64,000 nt of DNA from Candidatus Brachythrix odensensis (GTDB lineage Bacteria; Chloroflexota; Anaerolineae; J036; Brachytrichaceae). Below the pieces are notes generated by a model. That model saw only the letters and a program-made list of their open reading frames with translations, was not told the DNA's origin and did no database searches. Made by a program: the position numbers and the translations under genes. This document shows, in pieces, positions 63,358-64,000 of the stretch (position 1 is its first letter; each line of letters opens with the position of its first letter). The stretch is taken from NCBI GenBank assembly GCA_016714465.1, contig JADKDT010000013.1:62001-126000 (forward strand), read 5' to 3'.

Positions 63358-64000
63358 ATGAGCAACTTTATCGCCAAAACCCTTGGCCGTCTGCCGGCCT
63401 GGATGCCGCGCCTCGCTTTTGCGCCGACGGGCCAGGCCCCGCGCGGCGACGTCATGGTTGTCGTCTTTCAGCGCGGCGCCATGGACGGACTCAACGCCGT
63501 TGTTCCCCTGGGCGATCCGGACTACTCGCGCCTGCGTCCAACGATTGCGATTAAGGCGCCCAGGGCTGGCGACGCGAAGACCGCCATCGCGCTGGACGGC
63601 TTCTTTGGGTTACACCCCGCCCTGGCGCCGCTCAAGCCCATCTTCGATGCCAAAACATTGGCGATCGCGCACGCCTGTGGCTCGCCGGACGAGACGCATT
63701 CGCATTTTGAAGCGATGGACAGCATGGAGCGCGGCACGCCGGGCAAGATCGGCGGCCTTGGCTCGGGCTGGATTGGCCGGCACTTGCAGGCCGTCAATAC
63801 GGGCAACACCTCGCCCCTGCGGGCTGTTGGCATGGGGAGCATGCTCCAGGCATCGCTTCGAGGTCCGGTCTCCGCCACTGTCCTGAAGTCAATTGCCGAC
63901 TTCCATCTCAATGGACGACTGCAGGATGTCGCGCCGATGCAAATGGCCATCACGGCAATGTATGTGTCGCCCGATAACCGGAACGCTGACCTGAAGGCAA
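63358..64000 (+). CDS. DUF1501 protein, 3' end cut by window
   Basis: From ATG 63358 the frame is open to the window edge (214 codons seen). The product matches DUF1501: after a short N-terminus come VMVVVFQRGAMDGLNAVVP, FFGLHPALAPLKPIFDAKTL, IAHACGSPDETHSHFEAMDS and SGWIGRHLQAVN, the alkaline-phosphatase-like/sulfatase-fold hallmarks including the conserved His. A Tat motif is not obvious here. It lies 27 nt after the DUF1800 stop, the usual pairing, and both are probably made as one exported unit. Confidence 0.9.
   Translation, partial: MSNFIAKTLGRLPAWMPRLAFAPTGQAPRGDVMVVVFQRGAMDGLNAVVPLGDPDYSRLRPTIAIKAPRAGDAKTAIALDGFFGLHPALAPLKPIFDAKTLAIAHACGSPDETHSHFEAMDSMERGTPGKIGGLGSGWIGRHLQAVNTGNTSPLRAVGMGSMLQASLRGPVSATVLKSIADFHLNGRLQDVAPMQMAITAMYVSPDNRNADLKA

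Overview
The window is GC-rich bacterial chromosome with densely packed genes on both strands. The gene content suggests a member of the Chloroflexota, possibly Anaerolineae-like. It combines monoderm-style envelope genes (LytR-CpsA-Psr protein, many lipoproteins with Thr/Pro-rich linkers, L,D-transpeptidase, cell-wall amidase), ribonuclease Y, a DUF1800/DUF1501 pair, and a COG4947-type esterase/amidoligase cluster. There is no rRNA marker, so this placement is inference. One tRNA (anticodon CAT) is present. I saw no CRISPR array, prophage or insertion sequence.

Layout. 0-4.6 kb: tandem GNAT protein (cut by the window edge), cell-wall amidase, L,D-transpeptidase, solute-binding protein, peptidyl-tRNA hydrolase. 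4.6-7.7 kb: O-antigen-ligase-like membrane protein, STAS anti-anti-sigma factor, anti-sigma kinase, family 2 glycosyltransferase. 7.8-14.7 kb: housekeeping block with mfd, recX, rny and a damaged M20 peptidase. 14.7-20.1 kb: acyl-transfer locus with a 38-residue membrane peptide, MBOAT, SGNH protein, DUF456 protein, acyl carrier protein and acyl-AMP ligase. 20.2-28.5 kb: six related SGNH-fold secreted domains plus two small lipoproteins. 28.5-34.9 kb: tRNA, alpha/beta hydrolase, M20 peptidase, TPR protein, thioesterase, class V aminotransferase. 34.9-37.7 kb: copper ATPase and copper chaperone with a CsoR-like operator. 37.8-45.2 kb: LCP protein, class IV aminotransferase, membrane protein, PfkB kinase, cyclophilin, acetyl-CoA synthetase and a ThuA-like protein. 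45.3-54.6 kb: beta-helix surface protein, Bax-inhibitor-1 protein, copper-amine-oxidase-like operon, MacAB-like efflux set. 54.6-61.6 kb: a convergent ATP-grasp gene and a six-gene operon of two esterases, two ATP-grasp enzymes, a GCS2 ligase and a deoxynucleoside kinase. 61.7-64.0 kb: DUF1800 and DUF1501 proteins, the last cut by the window end.

The most interesting parts are the esterase/amidoligase operon (55.9-61.6 kb), which looks like a pathway for a small amide- or peptide-bonded metabolite; the SGNH array (20.8-28.5 kb), in which the catalytic Ser is often Cys; and the MBOAT/ACP/acyl-AMP-ligase locus, probably for acylating an envelope polymer. Many genes have a TANAAT box only 6-9 nt before the start codon, which suggests leaderless transcripts. 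Long-stem hairpins recur between genes.

About twenty genes are broken by single- or double-base indels, often in short homopolymers, with the protein continuing intact in another frame. This looks more like consensus error in the assembly than gene decay. Frameshifted genes are therefore annotated over their full corrected extent.
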